Shown piece by piece: positions 4,922 to 6,264 of a stretch of DNA of 6,264 nucleotides. The position numbers and the translations under genes are program-made. The notes beneath the pieces were generated by a model. The model was not told the origin of the DNA, ran no database searches, and saw only the letters and a program-made list of their open reading frames with translations. Positions within the stretch are counted from its first letter, which is position 1. Every line of letters begins with the position of its first letter. The stretch covers positions 1 through 6,264 of the forward strand of contig VGLL01000057.1 of assembly GCA_016866735.1 (NCBI GenBank), written 5' to 3'. Source of the stretch: Candidatus Shapirobacteria bacterium. GTDB taxonomy: Bacteria > Patescibacteriota > Microgenomatia > VGLL01.

Positions 4922-5350
4922 GTCCGCTACTAATCTCTCAATTAAATGCCCCGGGGTAATGATTTCGAAAGGTAATTTGGCCAACCCAACTTTCTCCGCA
5001 AAGAAATGCTTTTTGTCCAGGGTTACCAAATAGTCAGCTTTAGCTTTCTCCGCACCCGCCAAGATCAAGGCGTCTTTCTCGTTAATAATCAATTTGAGTT
5101 TTTCCTTAGCTCTTCTTCCGCTAATTTTAACTATTTTGGGCTTAGCTAATTTCAAATTTCCGTAATGCCTGATCAAAACTAAAACTTTTTCTTTTAGGCG
5201 CAGGTTTCGCTCGGCTTCCTTTAGAACGGCAGAGGTGGCAAAAAGCTCTACTCTTCCTTTCTTGGCAAATTCTAGAACAATGGCAGAACCGCCTTGTAGG
5301 GATCTTGCCGCCGAGAAGTAAATATTAGCGTCAAGGAAAATCCTTATCAC
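4901..5350 (-). CDS. PIN_3-type toxin of a Phd-PIN pair
   Basis: A 149-aa PIN-domain ribonuclease of the PIN_3/COG1569-like type. Acidic residues are in place: D7 in RIFLDANIYFSA, E45/E47 in VLKEAERNL, D93 in INEKDALILAGA, and D112 in YLVTLDKKHF. It is preceded by a Phd-type antitoxin whose TAG shares one base with this GTG start (TAGTG), so translation is probably coupled. The sequence from GTG 5350 begins directly with the first PIN strand, which supports this start. The Arg/Ser-rich tail is encoded by the palindrome at 4905-4922, so its sequence may be shaped by DNA function. It is distinct in sequence from the vapC at 791-1192. The RNA target is unknown. Confidence 0.85.
   Translation of the reverse strand: MIRIFLDANIYFSAARSLQGGSAIVLEFAKKGRVELFATSAVLKEAERNLRLKEKVLVLIRHYGNLKLAKPKIVKISGRRAKEKLKLIINEKDALILAGAEKAKADYLVTLDKKHFFAEKVGLAKLPFEIITPGHLIERLVADLRNSSR
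4905..4922. promoter_or_regulatory. Perfect 18-bp palindrome over the -35 box
   Basis: CTTGAGGAATTCCTCAAG is a perfect palindrome. It covers the -35 box of the zinc-ribbon promoter and the last codons of the upstream PIN toxin gene. Its outer CTTGA/TCAAG half-sites also appear in the vapBC operator. A regulator site is more likely than a terminator, because no T-run follows on either strand. Confidence 0.5.
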
Positions 5351-5616
5351 TAGCGCTGGCTTTGTAAAACCCGTTTGGCTTTCGCTAAAAGTGTCTTGCC
5401 TAAACGATCTTGTTTTTCAAATTCTCTTATACGCGAATTAGTATAAATCTCAATATCTGGATCATCAAAATAGTTTTCGTAGTCATCAACGGGAATCAGA
5501 ACCGCCATGGGCTTATCCTTTCTCTTAATAAGAAAGCGGTATTTTTGATAAAAGGTCTCGTCCAAAATCTGGCCCGCCTTTTGTCTCAACTGGAGCATAC
5601 TAATATTCTGCAACAT
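5350..5616 (-). CDS. Phd/YefM-type antitoxin
   Basis: An 88-aa antitoxin paired with the following PIN toxin. The N-terminal DNA-binding fold is typical of Phd/YefM: SMLQLRQKAGQILDE (6-20), then YRFLIKRKDKPMAVLIPVDDYENYF (26-50). The acidic, flexible C-terminal part (51-88) is the expected toxin-binding segment. ATG 5616 is chosen because GGAGAAG (5625-5619) lies just upstream at good spacing. A second ATG at 5598 is possible. Its promoter and operator lie just upstream, after the acetyltransferase stop. Autorepression by the antitoxin, strengthened by the toxin, is the family norm and fits the palindrome here. Confidence 0.87.
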   Translation of the reverse strand: MLQNISMLQLRQKAGQILDETFYQKYRFLIKRKDKPMAVLIPVDDYENYFDDPDIEIYTNSRIREFEKQDRLGKTLLAKAKRVLQSQR

Positions 5617-5626
5617 AACTTCTCCA

Positions 5627-5648
5627 AACTATAACAACTATCATAGTT
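5627..5648. promoter_or_regulatory. Operator of the Phd-PIN operon
   Basis: A perfect 13-bp palindrome, AACTAT-C-ATAGTT (5636-5648), touches the -10 box and covers the start point. A third half-site, AACTAT, lies at 5627-5632, so three copies of one 6-bp half-site occur in 22 bp. Confidence 0.6.
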
Positions 5649-5677
5649 AATATACTAGACGGGGCTTTCCTTGTCAA
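5649..5677 (-). promoter_or_regulatory. Promoter of the Phd-PIN operon
   Basis: On the minus strand: a perfect TTGACA (5677-5672), a 17-bp spacer and TATATT (5654-5649, 5/6). It is one of the two strongest promoters in the window and gives a leader of about 26 nt with a ribosome binding site. Confidence 0.72.
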
Positions 5678-5696
5678 GCATCACTTTCGATAGCAA

Positions 5697-6100
5697 TTAT
5701 TGATCTAATTCCTTCTGGTAAATAACCTTCGAGTGGTTTGCGCCATAAAATTCAGGAATGAGCGCTATTTGTTTAAATCCATTCTTTTCATAAAACGCCC
5801 TTGCGGGTCTCTCTTCCTCGCAACTACACGTTTCGACAAAAATTCTCTTCAGTCTAATCTTTTTGGCCTGCCGGAAAAGCGCATTTATCAAGCCTGTACC
5901 AATTCCGCGGCGGCGGCATTCGGGATGGACCGCCAGCCAGTTGACTTGCCACGAGTAATCGGTAGCATAAATAGTTAGAAGTTTTCCTCGACAACAACTT
6001 TATCCTTAGGATCTTTGGAAGTACAAATGGTTATCCAAGAAAAAAGGATAGATGGAGAGGTCGCTTTTTCCTGCAGCTTATAAATTCTTTTAAATTTCAC
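5697..6100 (-). pseudogene. GNAT acetyltransferase with an apparent frameshift
   Basis: GNAT enzymes transfer acetyl from acetyl-CoA to amines. The C-terminal part (about 5697-5984) is clearly of this fold: strand VNWLAVHPE, acetyl-CoA loop RRRGIG, helix GLINALFRQAKK, then RIFVETCS and ARAFYEKNGFKQIALIPEFY. Upstream, another frame runs from GTG 6100 and ends VVVEENF with TAA at 5977-5975. One extra A in the run of four A residues (minus strand, 5985-5982) would read VVVEEKLLTIYATDYSW and join both into 134 aa. An in-frame TAA lies two codons before GTG 6100, so that start is bounded. TATAAT lies 6 nt upstream of it. The break may be a real mutation or a sequencing error in a homopolymer. The substrate is unknown. 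Confidence 0.68.
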
Positions 6101-6106
6101 AGCTTA

Positions 6107-6112
6107 ATTATA
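6107..6112 (-). promoter_or_regulatory. -10 box of the acetyltransferase gene
   Basis: A perfect TATAAT on the minus strand, 6 nt before GTG 6100. No convincing -35 box is seen at 16-18 bp spacing. The spacing again predicts a leaderless transcript. Confidence 0.4.
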
Positions 6113-6264
6113 CTCCAAAATTTGCTATCAGAATATCTTTTGATAAAAGCAATGCGGCCGTCTATGAAATATCATAATTCAATAATTTCCTGTCATCATG
6201 TATTAATACATGATGACAACGGGCGGCAGAAAATCAACTCTTTCGTGTTGGGCAATCCGGCCTC
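6113..6264. other. Right-edge region with divergent promoter and palindrome
   Basis: No assignable gene. A plus-strand promoter-like pair, TTGATA (6140-6145), 17 bp, TATGAA (6163-6168), points to the right edge. Two plus-strand frames stay open to the edge, from ATG 6152 (37 full codons) and from ATG 6210/6213 (17-18 codons); the first runs through the 28-bp palindrome. A minus-strand frame entering from the right ends with TAA inside the palindrome. I cannot choose among them. Confidence 0.3.
6191..6218. promoter_or_regulatory. Perfect 28-bp palindrome
   Basis: Each 14-base arm is TGTCATCATGTATT, and the halves are exact reverse complements with no central gap. No T-run follows on either strand, so it is not an intrinsic terminator. 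A dimeric regulator site, or a hairpin at the start of an mRNA, fits better. Confidence 0.6.

Noticed and set aside
5975..5990. Programmed -1 frameshift in the acetyltransferase
   Set aside because: The site reads G GAA AAC, which does not meet the X XXY YYZ rule, and no clear stimulatory hairpin follows.
6152..6264. Plus-strand partial gene leaving the right edge
   Set aside because: Only about 37 codons are visible, with no ribosome binding site, no recognisable motif, and a 28-bp palindrome inside, so I do not list it as a gene.

Overview
The window looks like chromosomal DNA from an uncultivated bacterium of the Candidate Phyla Radiation (Patescibacteria), probably the Microgenomates side. 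This is an inference. It rests on the moderate GC content, small genes and short gaps, an exact CxxC-x17-CxxC zinc-ribbon protein, a single-pass membrane protein with a Thr/Pro linker, and several small toxin-antitoxin loci. No ribosomal or marker gene is present to fix the lineage.

Layout, left to right: 1-275 is a structured non-coding leader with a 40-bp repeat, a minus-strand terminator-like hairpin and a 12-bp long-range inverted repeat. 276-584 (+) is a MazG-like nucleotide pyrophosphohydrolase. 585-790 is non-coding with the second repeat copy. 791-1518 (-) is a vapBC-type operon (AbrB-like antitoxin, PIN toxin) with a twin-palindrome operator. 1668-2285 (-) is a membrane-anchored protein of unknown function. 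2286-2417 holds the third repeat copy. 2418-4076 (-) is a full ComM/YifB AAA+ protein. 4220-4525 (+) is an orphan CopG-type antitoxin. 4594-4860 (-) is the zinc-ribbon protein. 4901-5616 (-) is a Phd-type antitoxin with a PIN_3-type toxin. 5697-6100 (-) is a GNAT acetyltransferase broken by one apparent frameshift. 6191-6218 is a perfect 28-bp palindrome near the right edge.

The regulatory layer is unusually legible. Seven promoters with 17-bp spacers can be read beside gene starts. Four genes (mazG-like, the membrane protein, comM, the GNAT) have only 6-7 nt between the -10 box and the start codon and no Shine-Dalgarno sequence, which predicts leaderless mRNAs. vapB has a 10-nt gap. The zinc-ribbon gene, the Phd-type gene and the CopG-type gene instead have clear ribosome binding sites and longer leaders. 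Both toxin-antitoxin operons have palindromes over the -10 and start region, as expected for autorepression, and in both the antitoxin stop and toxin start share one base.

I see no clearly new multi-gene system. The best leads are the leaderless pattern, the triplicated intergenic repeat, a possible minus-strand small RNA at 127-255, and the two long perfect palindromes.
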